Shown here: positions 44,724-53,222 of the stretch, one piece after another
Numbering within the stretch: the first letter of the stretch is position 1
How the letters are laid out: each line of letters begins with the position of its first letter
Assembly: GCA_028717785.1 (NCBI GenBank)
Contig: JAQUND010000007.1
Location: forward strand, 1 to 64,000
DNA length: 64,000 bases
Direction of reading: 5' to 3'
From: Candidatus Nanoarchaeia archaeon
GTDB lineage: Archaea > Nanoarchaeota > Nanoarchaeia > SCGC-AAA011-G17 > JAFCDX01
The notes under the pieces: model-generated
The model's input: only the letters and a program-made list of their open reading frames with translations
What the model was told of the DNA's origin: nothing
Database searches by the model: none
Translations under genes and position numbers: made by a program

Positions 44724-45313
44724 AAACTATTAAAGAGTATCTTGGGTTTGGGAAAAACGACATTGTTACTTTAAGCGATCTTCAAACCCAAACTGAATTT
44801 AATATGTTAAGTGTCGATTTTATAATCACTGAGGTCAGAACTTATAAAGAACCAAGCAGTTATTTTACCTATACCTGCTATTTTGCTTCTTATAAACCAT
44901 CTGTCGGTGATGAACAAACAATCATGCTTATGGTCAGACAAATCGGGGCAAATTTTGATCTTCGGGTTTTTTATATGGATTCAAGTGGTCCATCTGAAGA
45001 TTTTGTCCCATTGTTTGATGCACTCAAGGATGATCTGATTGATCGGTTCAATGCAACTCTTCATTTCGGTGAAGATGATGTAGAAGTCACGTGGGATCGT
45101 CAAGGTGATAGCAAGTTTGGGATTGAAACAAAGTCGACACAATCCGGTGAGAGCGACCCGAAAACTATTGCTGAATATTTTACAGCTGATGATTCTCGTG
45201 GTAATCCTCATTGTTTTATTGAATGGACAGGCAATAAGCTTGGGGGGTTCATTGAAGTGTGGTACGGATGTGAAGTACGTGTTGATGATGTTGAGTTGTT
45301 ACACAATCATTAA
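44720..45313 (+). CDS. PspA-operon partner protein, 197 aa
   Basis: Beta-rich, with LGFGKNDIVTL at the start and a conserved-looking C-terminus (TIAEYFTADDSRGNPHCFIE, WTGNKLGGFIEVWYGCEVRV). It may belong to the DUF2491 (YjfK) or DUF4178 type found with PspA/YjfJ in bacteria; I cannot settle which. Between the anchored protein and the DUF2170-like gene. Confidence 0.55.
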   Translation: MKTIKEYLGFGKNDIVTLSDLQTQTEFNMLSVDFIITEVRTYKEPSSYFTYTCYFASYKPSVGDEQTIMLMVRQIGANFDLRVFYMDSSGPSEDFVPLFDALKDDLIDRFNATLHFGEDDVEVTWDRQGDSKFGIETKSTQSGESDPKTIAEYFTADDSRGNPHCFIEWTGNKLGGFIEVWYGCEVRVDDVELLHNH

Positions 45314-45328
45314 ATGAAAGGGTGAAGT

Positions 45329-45733
45329 ATGACAGTGTCAACAATTGAAATCCAGAATGCTTCTATTGTTCTGGGAATGTTGTGCGACATCGAAGGAATT
45401 GCCTACAACCAGACTCGAGAAGATATTTTCGAAGTCAGGGGACCTGAAGGTTTTTCCTGTCTTATTGATGTCGAACCGACTTTAGTGTGCATTGCATCAG
45501 AAATCTGTGATGTGCCTGAAGATGAATCAAAACAGTTTTTGCTGTTCAAATACCTGCTTGAACTCAATCATCAGGCAGTTCATGGTAAATTCTCTTCGGA
45601 TGGCAAAAAAGTCTACTTCAAGGAAAATCTTGAAATCGCAAATCTCGATCTCAATGAGCTTGAGGCTGCTCTCGGTTGGACGCTCGGTATGGTTAAACAA
45701 GGCGTCGAAAAAATTTCAACAATTGTCGAATAG
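45329..45733 (+). CDS. DUF2170 (YjfI)-like protein
   Basis: 134 aa, the size of the family. EVRGPEGFSCLIDVEPTLVC, LLFKYLLELNHQAVHGKFSS and LNELEAALGWTLGMVKQGVE fit the YjfI outline and its usual position next to a PspA/YjfJ gene. TAG stop; the downstream PspA-like frame is in register with no stop between. Confidence 0.65.
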   Translation: MTVSTIEIQNASIVLGMLCDIEGIAYNQTREDIFEVRGPEGFSCLIDVEPTLVCIASEICDVPEDESKQFLLFKYLLELNHQAVHGKFSSDGKKVYFKENLEIANLDLNELEAALGWTLGMVKQGVEKISTIVE

Positions 45734-45748
45734 AAAGAAGGTGAGAGT

Positions 45749-46432
45749 ATGGGAAAAGGTGGCGGTTTTTTCAGTCTGTTTACAAACATCGGAAAAGTTG
45801 CTGATGCAAGAGCTCAGAAAGCAGCAGATGGGATTGCAGCAGAACATGCTGTCGATTTCGGCAAACAAGATCTTGCTCAGTTACGCAGTGATATTGATAA
45901 GGTCAAGGGAAATATCGGATCAATCAAAGGCGAAATTGCGATTCTTGAAGACAAGAAGCATGATTTTGAAAACCAAATTAAAAAACATGACGACGATGCC
46001 AAAGCTCTTATGGCTGCAAAAAATGAGCAACTTGCTGAGCAACATTGCCTGGCTGCCGAGAGTCTCGAGAAGCAGGTGACTTCAATTGAAGAGGCGCTCA
46101 AGGTACAGCGAGGGTTGCTCGAAGAACAGCAGGCGACTCGACGTGATCTTGAAAACGCCTTGCAGCAGGCTGAAACGGATCTTGTTACGCTCAAAGCAAT
46201 GACTGATGCGGCTTCAGCTAATGAGAAACTTGCAACAATCACTTCAAATTCCGGAGCATCGGCGCTTTCTTCATTTAATACTCGAAAAGAAGAAGCAAGG
46301 AAACGTCTGATTAAAAGTCAGACAATGAAAGAATCAGGTACTTCTGAATCACTTGAAAATCAAACGAGACAGGCGCTCGGAACATCAGGTGTTTCAGCTC
46401 GTATGGCTCGTTTGAAGTCTACGTCTACTTAA
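45749..46432 (+). CDS. PspA/IM30 (YjfJ)-like protein
   Basis: 227 aa. After a short glycine-rich start, residues 30-165 form a near-continuous coiled coil (QLRSDIDKVKGNIGSIKGEI, EQQATRRDLENALQQAETDL), the ESCRT-III-like core of PspA/Vipp1. PspA binds and stabilises damaged inner membrane. The N-terminal amphipathic helix expected for PspA is replaced by GKGGGFFSLFTNIG. Phage-borne copies are rare. Genomic partners match the bacterial yjfI-yjfJ layout. Confidence 0.75.
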   Translation: MGKGGGFFSLFTNIGKVADARAQKAADGIAAEHAVDFGKQDLAQLRSDIDKVKGNIGSIKGEIAILEDKKHDFENQIKKHDDDAKALMAAKNEQLAEQHCLAAESLEKQVTSIEEALKVQRGLLEEQQATRRDLENALQQAETDLVTLKAMTDAASANEKLATITSNSGASALSSFNTRKEEARKRLIKSQTMKESGTSESLENQTRQALGTSGVSARMARLKSTST

Positions 46433-46448
46433 TAGAGATAACGGGTAG

Positions 46449-46480
46449 GGGACTCGGAAATGGGAGTCCCTTTACTTTTA
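46449..46480 (+). terminator. Terminator or attenuator inside the operon
   Basis: GGGACTC (46449-46455) pairs with GAGTCCC (46464-46470), then TTTACTTTTA. Placed after the PspA gene, so it may reduce expression of the channel downstream. Confidence 0.65.
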
Positions 46481-46502
46481 AGCAAAATTAAAAGGAGGTT
46501 GT

Positions 46503-47306
46503 GTGCGTTATCCAATTGAAAGTGCATCAAGCATCCCTGGAAGCGGGCAGGCTTTCTACATACATTTACTCGAAAATGTGCATGTACCTGCAAAATTAGG
46601 CCATGAGCTTTGGCTCCGTGGTTGTCAAGTTCTTGTTGACAAAGCTGACCATCCATTTTGTGGGTTTTTCCCTGTTGGAAAAACACTCAAAATAATGTAT
46701 GGCGGGAGCGAAATGACTGAATATACATTCACAGGTGAAGAACAGAATCCTGTGTTTGTGAAAGATCTTTCCTCCGAAGCTATGGTCGAACTGGGGATTT
46801 CATCAAAGGCCAAACCAGATGATAAAGTATTCAATCCGTTTTTTCGCCCTTATGAACAACTTTCCATTGCGCGGAGACAGGCCAATGAACTTCCGACACT
46901 TGCTCTCGCAAAAGCAATTTGCGCATTTTTAAGCGTAAAAGACCCGATTTTTACAGAGAAAGATGTCGCTGAAATGCTGGGAGCTGCAATGCGTTCTGCA
47001 AACTCGGAGGAAATGCGGTATTTGTTGCATACGAATCATGTAACATGGTGTGCAGCTCGATTCATTGCATCAGGCACTATGGAAACAGATATTAAAAAGA
47101 ATTTCTATGGTGTTCAGACGCTCGATTTTTATCTCAAAGATATCGGTACAATAATGTCCCCAATATTGTATTCTTTTGCAATGCTGGGGATCGATCCTGT
47201 AGAGATGATCAAGTTACTCGATTATGATCTATGGAATATTGACAAAGCCGCAGCTGATATGCAAAAATGTATGCGTAATAAGTTGACGGCAAAGAAAGTT
47301 GCTTAA
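46503..47306 (+). CDS. Hypothetical protein linked to PspA and channel, 267 aa
   Basis: GTG start after AAAAGGAGG. N-terminal beta part (KLGHELWLRGCQVLVDKADH, TLKIMYGGSEMTEYTFTG), helical C-terminal half (LALAKAICAFLSVKD, YLLHTNHVTWCAARFIASG). No membrane segment. Its stop overlaps the channel start, so it is likely a cytosolic partner. Unrecognised. Confidence 0.65.
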   Translation: MRYPIESASSIPGSGQAFYIHLLENVHVPAKLGHELWLRGCQVLVDKADHPFCGFFPVGKTLKIMYGGSEMTEYTFTGEEQNPVFVKDLSSEAMVELGISSKAKPDDKVFNPFFRPYEQLSIARRQANELPTLALAKAICAFLSVKDPIFTEKDVAEMLGAAMRSANSEEMRYLLHTNHVTWCAARFIASGTMETDIKKNFYGVQTLDFYLKDIGTIMSPILYSFAMLGIDPVEMIKLLDYDLWNIDKAAADMQKCMRNKLTAKKVA

Positions 47307-48367
47307 TGAAGGGAATAGAGACAAGTATGAAGAGTTTTGTTGTATTGTTTATATTACTTGTCTCTTTTTCAGTTTCTTCTGATACTTTAAAAGTTGCGGT
47401 CTATGATTTTCCTCCTTGTGTTATTCTTGAACAAGGGAAAAATCCGACAGGCTTTGACGTTGAAGTATTTGAGGAAATTGCAAAAAGAGCAAAATTAGAT
47501 ATTAAGTATGAAATACCGGCTACTTTCTCAGAACTTTTAGATGGGATGCAAAATGGTATTTATGATGCTGCAATTTCTGGAATTACTATCACTGGGGAAA
47601 GAGAAGCCAAATTTGATTTCTCACACCCTTATTTGAATTCCGGTTTAAGTATTTGTGTCAATAAAGATAAAGAAGTAAATATCTTGAATGTTTTGATTCT
47701 TTATTTCAAGCAAATGGGTACTCCTTTTAAAATATTTGGTGTTTTTTTACTTCTAGGTATTATTGGCATATGGGTTGTAGAACGGGGTAGACTATTTCAT
47801 AAAAATCCAATTAAAGGTGCAGGTGACGGGCTATATTGGATCATAACTACAATTACAACAGTAGGTTATGGAGACAAAACACCACAAACTCCAATAGGTA
47901 AATTTATCACTATTATTGTTATGCTAGTCGGGATTGGGTTTATTTTCCCGTACATTATTGCTTCTATGAATACAGCTTTGACTACGGAAAAAACGGAATC
48001 AGCTATAAATTCTGTACAAGATTTAATCGAGAAAAAAGTTGCTACGGAAAAAGGGACAACAGCAGAAGCTTATGTCAAAGGAATGAGTTGCATAGGTACA
48101 TATACAGAAAAAATCGAAGATGCATATGATTTGCTTGCAAATAATAAAGTTGATGCTGTTATTTTCGATATGCCTACTTTAAAATATTATGTGAGTAATG
48201 CTGGGAAAAAAAGGTGTAAAATTGCAGGCGAAATGTTTGACAAACAATCCTATGGGTTTGCTTTAAAACAAGATAGCCCATATAGAGAATCATTAAATGA
48301 ACATCTTGTAGATTTTATGAGAACAGATTTATACTGGCGTCTTTATGCGAGGTGGTTTGGTGAATAA
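47306..48367 (+). CDS. GluR0-type ligand-gated K+ channel
   Basis: 353 aa. Signal peptide (9-25), first half of a periplasmic amino-acid-binding domain (DTLKVAVYDFPPCVI, 26-120, with GFDVEVFEEIAK), a transmembrane helix (about 141-158), a pore loop with the full K+ selectivity filter TTVGYGD (184-190), a second pore helix (about 197-220), then the second half of the binding domain (ATEKGTTAEAYVKG to LYWRLYARWFGE). This order (S1-M1-P-M2-S2) matches prokaryotic ionotropic glutamate receptors such as Synechocystis GluR0 (397 aa). Ligand not inferable. No phage example is known to me. Confidence 0.9.
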   Translation: MKGIETSMKSFVVLFILLVSFSVSSDTLKVAVYDFPPCVILEQGKNPTGFDVEVFEEIAKRAKLDIKYEIPATFSELLDGMQNGIYDAAISGITITGEREAKFDFSHPYLNSGLSICVNKDKEVNILNVLILYFKQMGTPFKIFGVFLLLGIIGIWVVERGRLFHKNPIKGAGDGLYWIITTITTVGYGDKTPQTPIGKFITIIVMLVGIGFIFPYIIASMNTALTTEKTESAINSVQDLIEKKVATEKGTTAEAYVKGMSCIGTYTEKIEDAYDLLANNKVDAVIFDMPTLKYYVSNAGKKRCKIAGEMFDKQSYGFALKQDSPYRESLNEHLVDFMRTDLYWRLYARWFGE

Positions 48368-48542
48368 ATTTGGCTGGTCTTTAAGTGTTTTTTCTGTGAT
48401 GTGTCTTGTTTTTGCTATTCTTGCAATTCATAAAAATGGAATTTCTTTTTACCATTATTTTTCAATACCAAGTATATGTTTTTTGTTCTTACTTGGGTTA
48501 TTTATTATTTTATCTGAGAAAAGAAAAAGGAAGCACAAATGA
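48360..48542 (+). CDS. Small membrane protein, two helices
   Basis: 60 aa from a GTG at 48360 (GAGGTGG before it), overlapping the channel stop; an ATG at 48345 is an alternative. Hydrophobic SLSVFSVMCLVFAILAI and ICFLFLLGLFIIL, then a KRKRKHK tail. Its stop overlaps the next start. Confidence 0.6.
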   Translation: MNKFGWSLSVFSVMCLVFAILAIHKNGISFYHYFSIPSICFLFLLGLFIILSEKRKRKHK

Positions 48543-49168
48543 TTACATGGTTAGCTTCAATTTTTGCTTTGGGTACAGTGTGGTTCTTTATATTTACAGG
48601 AATCTGGATAATTCTTCTTTTTTACTGTGTGGAGAAAGAATTTGTCTTTTGGTCGGGTTTCAACATTGTTCTTTATTTTTTATTTTTTCAAATTATAGTT
48701 AGAAAAGACGTATTTGGATGGATTGCTCAAAATCCTACAAAATCATTTTTATTTCTTTTAGGGTATATATTGATTGGGTTTATATGGTCATTTATCAAAT
48801 GGTGGCTTTTTGTCAACAAAAAAGCATTGCAATATAAAATAGACAGATTTAACTGGCTTACACGAGCAAAAGAACATGGAAATATTCAAAACCTCAAAGA
48901 CGAAATAACAATAGATACACCAGTTCCGAGCTATTTATTAGAAGAATGGAGAAGACATTCCTGTTTATCAGTACCTAAGGTGATCGATCATAAGAAAACA
49001 ATTTCTCACTGGGTTATTTATTGGCCAATTTCTGCTCTTTGGTCTCTTTTAGATGATTTCATAAGAAAAACAATTTCAATGATTATAGTAAAAATACGTT
49101 TCCTATACGACAATGTTACAAAGAATGCATTTAAGGGCACAGAAGAACTTACTAATAGAAAATCCTAA
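48539..49168 (+). CDS. Polytopic membrane protein, 209 aa
   Basis: Three or four hydrophobic segments in the first 90 residues (SIFALGTVWFFIFTGIWIIL, FLFLLGYILIGFIWSFI), then a polar middle and an amphipathic C-terminus. Of a type seen in large phages. Last membrane gene of the operon. Confidence 0.65.
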   Translation: MITWLASIFALGTVWFFIFTGIWIILLFYCVEKEFVFWSGFNIVLYFLFFQIIVRKDVFGWIAQNPTKSFLFLLGYILIGFIWSFIKWWLFVNKKALQYKIDRFNWLTRAKEHGNIQNLKDEITIDTPVPSYLLEEWRRHSCLSVPKVIDHKKTISHWVIYWPISALWSLLDDFIRKTISMIIVKIRFLYDNVTKNAFKGTEELTNRKS

Positions 49169-49204
49169 AGAACATTTTTGAGTGTGCTAAACGGGGTCGC
49201 TACT

Positions 49205-49393
49205 ATGTTTGGTCCAAAGATGGGTTCGTGGTCAGTCTATAGCAAAAAAGATCCAAGATGGAATAATAGTGGAAGAGCTGAGGGTCTTTGTTGTACGGGT
49301 GGCCCTCAAGAAATGCAAGATTGGATTAAAGAATGTGAAAGAAAGTATGGCAAGCGCCCTGTAGATTTGACTGCATCATTTATGAAAGATTAA
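49205..49393 (+). CDS. Conserved small phage protein, 62 aa
   Basis: FGPKMGSWSVYSKKDPRWNN, then CCTGGPQEMQDWIKEC: a protein I recognise as recurring in large phages. ATG at 49205 preferred; a TTG at 49178 is possible. Confidence 0.65.
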   Translation: MFGPKMGSWSVYSKKDPRWNNSGRAEGLCCTGGPQEMQDWIKECERKYGKRPVDLTASFMKD

Positions 49394-49860
49394 ATTTTTC
49401 TAACAAGTTTTTGTTTCATCCTCATAGTTTCAACCCATAAAACAAGCAGATCAGGTTTCCCGTTTTTATAGATTGTCATGACTCTATCAAAATTTGAGCC
49501 ATGTCTCAATTCAATAATAATATCATAAGTGGATAAATTGTAAGTTGCAAGAATTTTTATAATGTAAAAAGATTCTCCATTTTTTGAGACTTCATAATAA
49601 GTAATAGAATCGAACGAATAAATTTCGTTGGCTGTATCCCCAATAAGGATAATCTGTTTGTCTTTTGCGTAACCGATTTTTTCAGGTTGCATTTCCTTAA
49701 TTATATGCCCTGAGTCTGCTCCACCAGAAGCAAATATTGGGCCCGTGTACGCAGAGCTCATGACTGAATCAGTTTCATCATATCTAACCGAGTCATAAAT
49801 ACTTAACACATTGGCCTGGGTAATCATAAAGATACTGAAGACAAAAAGTAATGATTTCAT
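49390..49860 (-). CDS. Secreted protein, 156 aa
   Basis: Start at 49860 (AGGAGGAAA) with signal peptide MKSLLFVFSIFMITQANV. Mature part beta-rich (QIILIGDTANEIYSFDSITY, SFYIIKILATYNLSTYDIII). Probably periplasmic. Unrecognised. Confidence 0.65.
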   Translation of the reverse strand: MKSLLFVFSIFMITQANVLSIYDSVRYDETDSVMSSAYTGPIFASGGADSGHIIKEMQPEKIGYAKDKQIILIGDTANEIYSFDSITYYEVSKNGESFYIIKILATYNLSTYDIIIELRHGSNFDRVMTIYKNGKPDLLVLWVETMRMKQKLVRKI

Positions 49861-49976
49861 AATTTCCTCCTGTTGCTGTTTATATCGAATGTTCTTTTCC
49901 TTCTGCCATAAGTTTTTTGTCTTGTTTTTATAACTCACTTTAATAAAACTTTAGAAACTTTAGAAGGAGTACATAA

Positions 49977-50600
49977 ATGAATTATGAATTGTTACTTAAA
50001 GCTACCGTCAGAGAAGCCAAGAAAAAATACTCTCCCAAAGACTTAGCCAAAGAATTGGGAATTAGTCTGACCCCTCAGAATGCTGCAGATATCGTCAAAA
50101 AATATCTGAATGCCAATGTTCATGAGGCAAAGATTAAGAATCCTAAAATCAGGAATCTAGCTGCTCTAGCTGCTCTTCTTGCTGCAGGTTTTATTTCAGC
50201 TGTACAAGCGCAAAGCGAACCGATTACAGTAAAGACGCCTTTTGGGACAAAAACATATTCGGTAAAAGATTTGAAACATTTGCAAAAAACTGATGCAAAA
50301 ACTTTTGCTACTATTATGGAAATGGTTCAGAAACAAAATGATGCTTTTAGCAAGGGCGTATATGAAAGAGCAATGGGTTACACTACAGATAAAGCTCCTG
50401 CAGGCTATGAAAAAGCGACAAAAGGAATTGAAGAACTTTCTGACGAGTTTGGTAATTCAGGAAGATTGATTACTTATACCGATGGTACAAAAGAACTTGA
50501 AGGTGATATTCTTCACGGTGGTGTTAGTTTCAGGAAGAAACTCGAACAACGTGGTGAAATTGCTCCGGGTGGTGGCCAATACGCTAAAGCGGCTCAGTAG
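49977..50600 (+). CDS. Membrane-associated protein, 207 aa
   Basis: AGAAGGAG site. Helical basic N-terminal 65 residues, a hydrophobic segment (LAALAALLAAGFISAVQA) ending like a signal cleavage site, then KTPFGTKTYSVKDLKHLQKT and a GGGQ-rich end. Could be an exported or virion protein with a propeptide. TAG stop. Confidence 0.6.
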   Translation: MNYELLLKATVREAKKKYSPKDLAKELGISLTPQNAADIVKKYLNANVHEAKIKNPKIRNLAALAALLAAGFISAVQAQSEPITVKTPFGTKTYSVKDLKHLQKTDAKTFATIMEMVQKQNDAFSKGVYERAMGYTTDKAPAGYEKATKGIEELSDEFGNSGRLITYTDGTKELEGDILHGGVSFRKKLEQRGEIAPGGGQYAKAAQ

Positions 50601-50620
50601 TCTCCTTGATGAATGATGGA

Positions 50621-50656
50621 TCAAAAGGGACAGGCTTAATTGTCTGTTCCTTTTGA
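50621..50656. terminator. Bidirectional terminator
   Basis: TCAAAAGGGACAG pairs with CTGTTCCTTTTGA (one G-T pair). It lies between converging genes and has A/T-rich flanks on both sides. Confidence 0.7.
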
Positions 50657-53029
50657 GTCTTTCATATTCATTATAGGTTTAAGTCTGTCGATAATATTTG
50701 CAGTTGGACCTATAGCTTCTTCAATAATCATGGGGTTTTTATAAGCATTGGGCGCTTCATCAAGTGTCGACATGTTCACAGATGTCGAAAAAATCCCTTC
50801 CATTTGAGTTTCAAAATCATTTAGTTTCAAAGTTTTTTTTGCTTGAGCACGTGACATGAAACGCCCAGCACCATGGGGTGCTGAAAAGTTCCACTCAGTG
50901 TTTGATTTCCCAGTACAGACAAGAATACCATCTCGCATATTAAAAGGAATTATCATTCTTTCATTTTCATAGGACCTGATGGCACCTTTTCTGATTATGA
51001 AATCTTCAAAATCAATAAAATTATGCACAGTTTCAATTGTGTCAATAGGCTCTATTTTGAGAATCTCAATTATCTTTCGGGAAATCAGCTCTCTATTTGT
51101 TTGTGCATAAATTTGCGCAAAAACCATATCAAAAAGATAAGCTTGTGCATCTTCTTCTTCAAGATAACAAAGGTCATCAGAAAAATTCAAAGTTACCGGA
51201 GCCTTTTCTTTTATAGTTTTTATTGCATCAAAAAGTTCTTTGCCTTTAAGAGTAAGTTTGAGATTTGCAATTTCTGTTTTTCTGTCGTCTCTCCCAGTTC
51301 TTTTCAGTTTTTTGACGGCAATATCTTGCCAATATTCGCAGATACATTTTCCAAAATTTCGAGAACCTGTATGAATAGTGAGCCAATAATGATTGTTGGT
51401 CGAAAGACCGAGCTCAATAAAATGATTTCCACCACCCAAAGAACAAAGACTTTTGATTGCTCTTCCAAGATCGCAACCAATTGATTTGCATTTTTGTTCA
51501 AACCAGGGAAAATCAAAATGAGGCAAAGAAATTCGAGTATTGAATTTTTCTTGATAAGAAACAGCAAATTTTTGAGCTGCTACATTGGTTTGTTTCCATG
51601 GGAATTCTTTAACAAAATCAATAACAGATTTTTCGTTAATATCAAAGCCAAATGGGATTCTTTGACGAATTTTGTGATCAAGTTCTTGTAATGGTAAAGA
51701 TAAATTTGAACCAATGTTGAATGTTCTCATACCGCAATTATGAACAAAAACTCCTGCAGATAATGCAAAATTACTATGTTCTTCGACTCGTAAACAATAA
51801 ACTTTAGTGGGTTCACAAGAAATTGTTTCAATAGATTTAATTTTATGGTTTTTGATTTGTTTGAATTCTTGAAATGTAAGCCCCTCATGTTTTTTTCTAT
51901 GAGCATTTACTGCAATTGGACTTGTAATTTTTTTATTACAGATCGGGCAAATATAAGTTCTATGTGCAATTTCTTTTGATTTTTCTTTTCCTTTAATAGA
52001 CTTATTATATCTAACAAATGATACTTTTCCTCTTTGTCCTGCTGTTTTTGATTGTTCTTTAAATTTTTCTGTCTGACAATATACTCTAAAATTTTCTGCT
52101 GAAGCAGCATTTCTCTTTTTTTGAAATTCAGAGTTTTTACTTAATTTTTTCATTTTTTTAGATGACATTTTTCGAAACTTGTCATAATGTCTTTGCCAAG
52201 AGATTTTCCAACCTGACTTACCTTGTTTATTTAATTCAGAAGCATGATCAGCATGTATTTTCCAATGTGTAAGCCAGGAAACTCTTTCTAAATTGGTTGG
52301 GTTATTGTCAAATTTATTGAAATTTTTGTGATGTCTAACAAATATTTTTAATGAATTTTGTACATTTTTTCTTGTGTTATAATCGTCTGCTAAACAATGA
52401 ACATAATCATATTTATTAGTTTTAGGATTATAGACAACTAAATAATCCGTGTTTTTTAAATAATTTGATTTTGTTGAAATATTTTTTACTTGTTTTGCCT
52501 TTTTAATATAGAGAGGAAATAAAGAAACTCCTGCTTCAAGATTTTTTGCTTCTATTTCTTTTTGGTTTAATAAAAAGAAGATATGATCTTCAGTACAATA
52601 AATAATTTCGTCATTATCAAGAATAATTTTGACTAATTTTGTGACAATTTTTGTGAAAAATATAGATAAAATTTTTGTAATAATGATATTTCCAAGAGGA
52701 TCTTTTGCAAAGCAAAAGTTTTCTTTTCCTTCTTCTTGTTCTTTGATGAGATCCAAGAAGTTCAATTTTCTGTTATCTGCAAGTTCTACTTTAGTTTCTC
52801 CAATGAAACAACCAATATCCACGCCGATTACATTAGGAATGATTTTTTCTGTCATTGGCATTGTGAAACCTACGACAGAGCCTTTTCCAGCATGTGTATC
52901 GGGCATGATTGCTATAGGATTTGTAAAAACAGGATGATTAAGAAAGCCTATAATTTGTGAAGTACAGGCTTCCTCAACGTAATCAATCATAATTTTTGCT
53001 GTCGTATATTTACCATTCATTTCATACAT
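50636..53029 (-). CDS. RtcB RNA ligase interrupted by an intein
   Basis: 797 codons. Exteins join to about 439 aa: MPDTHAGKG (42-50), GVDIG|CGM at the splice junction, GGGNHFIELG, IHTGSRNFG and APHGAGRFMSR are the Mn/GTP-site motifs of RtcB. RtcB joins 2',3'-cyclic-phosphate and 5'-OH RNA ends. The intein replaces nothing but interrupts before the metal-binding Cys. RBS AAGGAAGCTC. Archease is not seen nearby. With the kinase at 61864 this suggests tRNA/RNA repair. Confidence 0.92.
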   Translation of the reverse strand: MYEMNGKYTTAKIMIDYVEEACTSQIIGFLNHPVFTNPIAIMPDTHAGKGSVVGFTMPMTEKIIPNVIGVDIGCFIGETKVELADNRKLNFLDLIKEQEEGKENFCFAKDPLGNIIITKILSIFFTKIVTKLVKIILDNDEIIYCTEDHIFFLLNQKEIEAKNLEAGVSLFPLYIKKAKQVKNISTKSNYLKNTDYLVVYNPKTNKYDYVHCLADDYNTRKNVQNSLKIFVRHHKNFNKFDNNPTNLERVSWLTHWKIHADHASELNKQGKSGWKISWQRHYDKFRKMSSKKMKKLSKNSEFQKKRNAASAENFRVYCQTEKFKEQSKTAGQRGKVSFVRYNKSIKGKEKSKEIAHRTYICPICNKKITSPIAVNAHRKKHEGLTFQEFKQIKNHKIKSIETISCEPTKVYCLRVEEHSNFALSAGVFVHNCGMRTFNIGSNLSLPLQELDHKIRQRIPFGFDINEKSVIDFVKEFPWKQTNVAAQKFAVSYQEKFNTRISLPHFDFPWFEQKCKSIGCDLGRAIKSLCSLGGGNHFIELGLSTNNHYWLTIHTGSRNFGKCICEYWQDIAVKKLKRTGRDDRKTEIANLKLTLKGKELFDAIKTIKEKAPVTLNFSDDLCYLEEEDAQAYLFDMVFAQIYAQTNRELISRKIIEILKIEPIDTIETVHNFIDFEDFIIRKGAIRSYENERMIIPFNMRDGILVCTGKSNTEWNFSAPHGAGRFMSRAQAKKTLKLNDFETQMEGIFSTSVNMSTLDEAPNAYKNPMIIEEAIGPTANIIDRLKPIMNMKDSKGTDN
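51737..52810 (-). mobile_element. Intein with HNH homing endonuclease, 358 aa
   Basis: Begins CFIGETKVELADN (block A, Cys1) and ends FALSAGVFVHN followed by Cys+1 (block G, HN/C). Block B is EDHIFFL-like (YCTEDHIFFLL). The middle has RHHKNFNKFDNNPTNLERVS and WLTHWKIHADHA, an HNH endonuclease rather than LAGLIDADG, plus a C2H2-type finger (CPICNKKI...HRKKH). Inserted exactly at the RtcB active-site Cys, the same site used by the archaeal RtcB inteins as I recall. Confidence 0.9.
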
Positions 53030-53202
53030 AGAGCTTCCTTCATTGCTTCGAAAGCATCAGAACTACATTCTTTACAGTCTTTTCTTTTAGGATCATATTT
53101 CCTGTTTTTACAAGCTTTAGGTTCTCCGCATGTTGCAGATGCTCTATTACAATTTTCTAATCTTAGCATTGCTTTTGATTTGAATTTTAGAAAAGTATTC
53201 AT
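53017..53202 (-). CDS. Small Cys-rich basic protein, 61 aa
   Basis: NTFLKFKSKAMLRLENCNRA, then TCGEPKACKNRKYDPKRKDC and CSS. Overlaps the RtcB start by 13 nt. Probably metal-binding; unrecognised. Confidence 0.55.
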   Translation of the reverse strand: MNTFLKFKSKAMLRLENCNRASATCGEPKACKNRKYDPKRKDCKECSSDAFEAMKEALCMK

Positions 53203-53222
53203 ACTTTCTATGTCGTAAGCAA

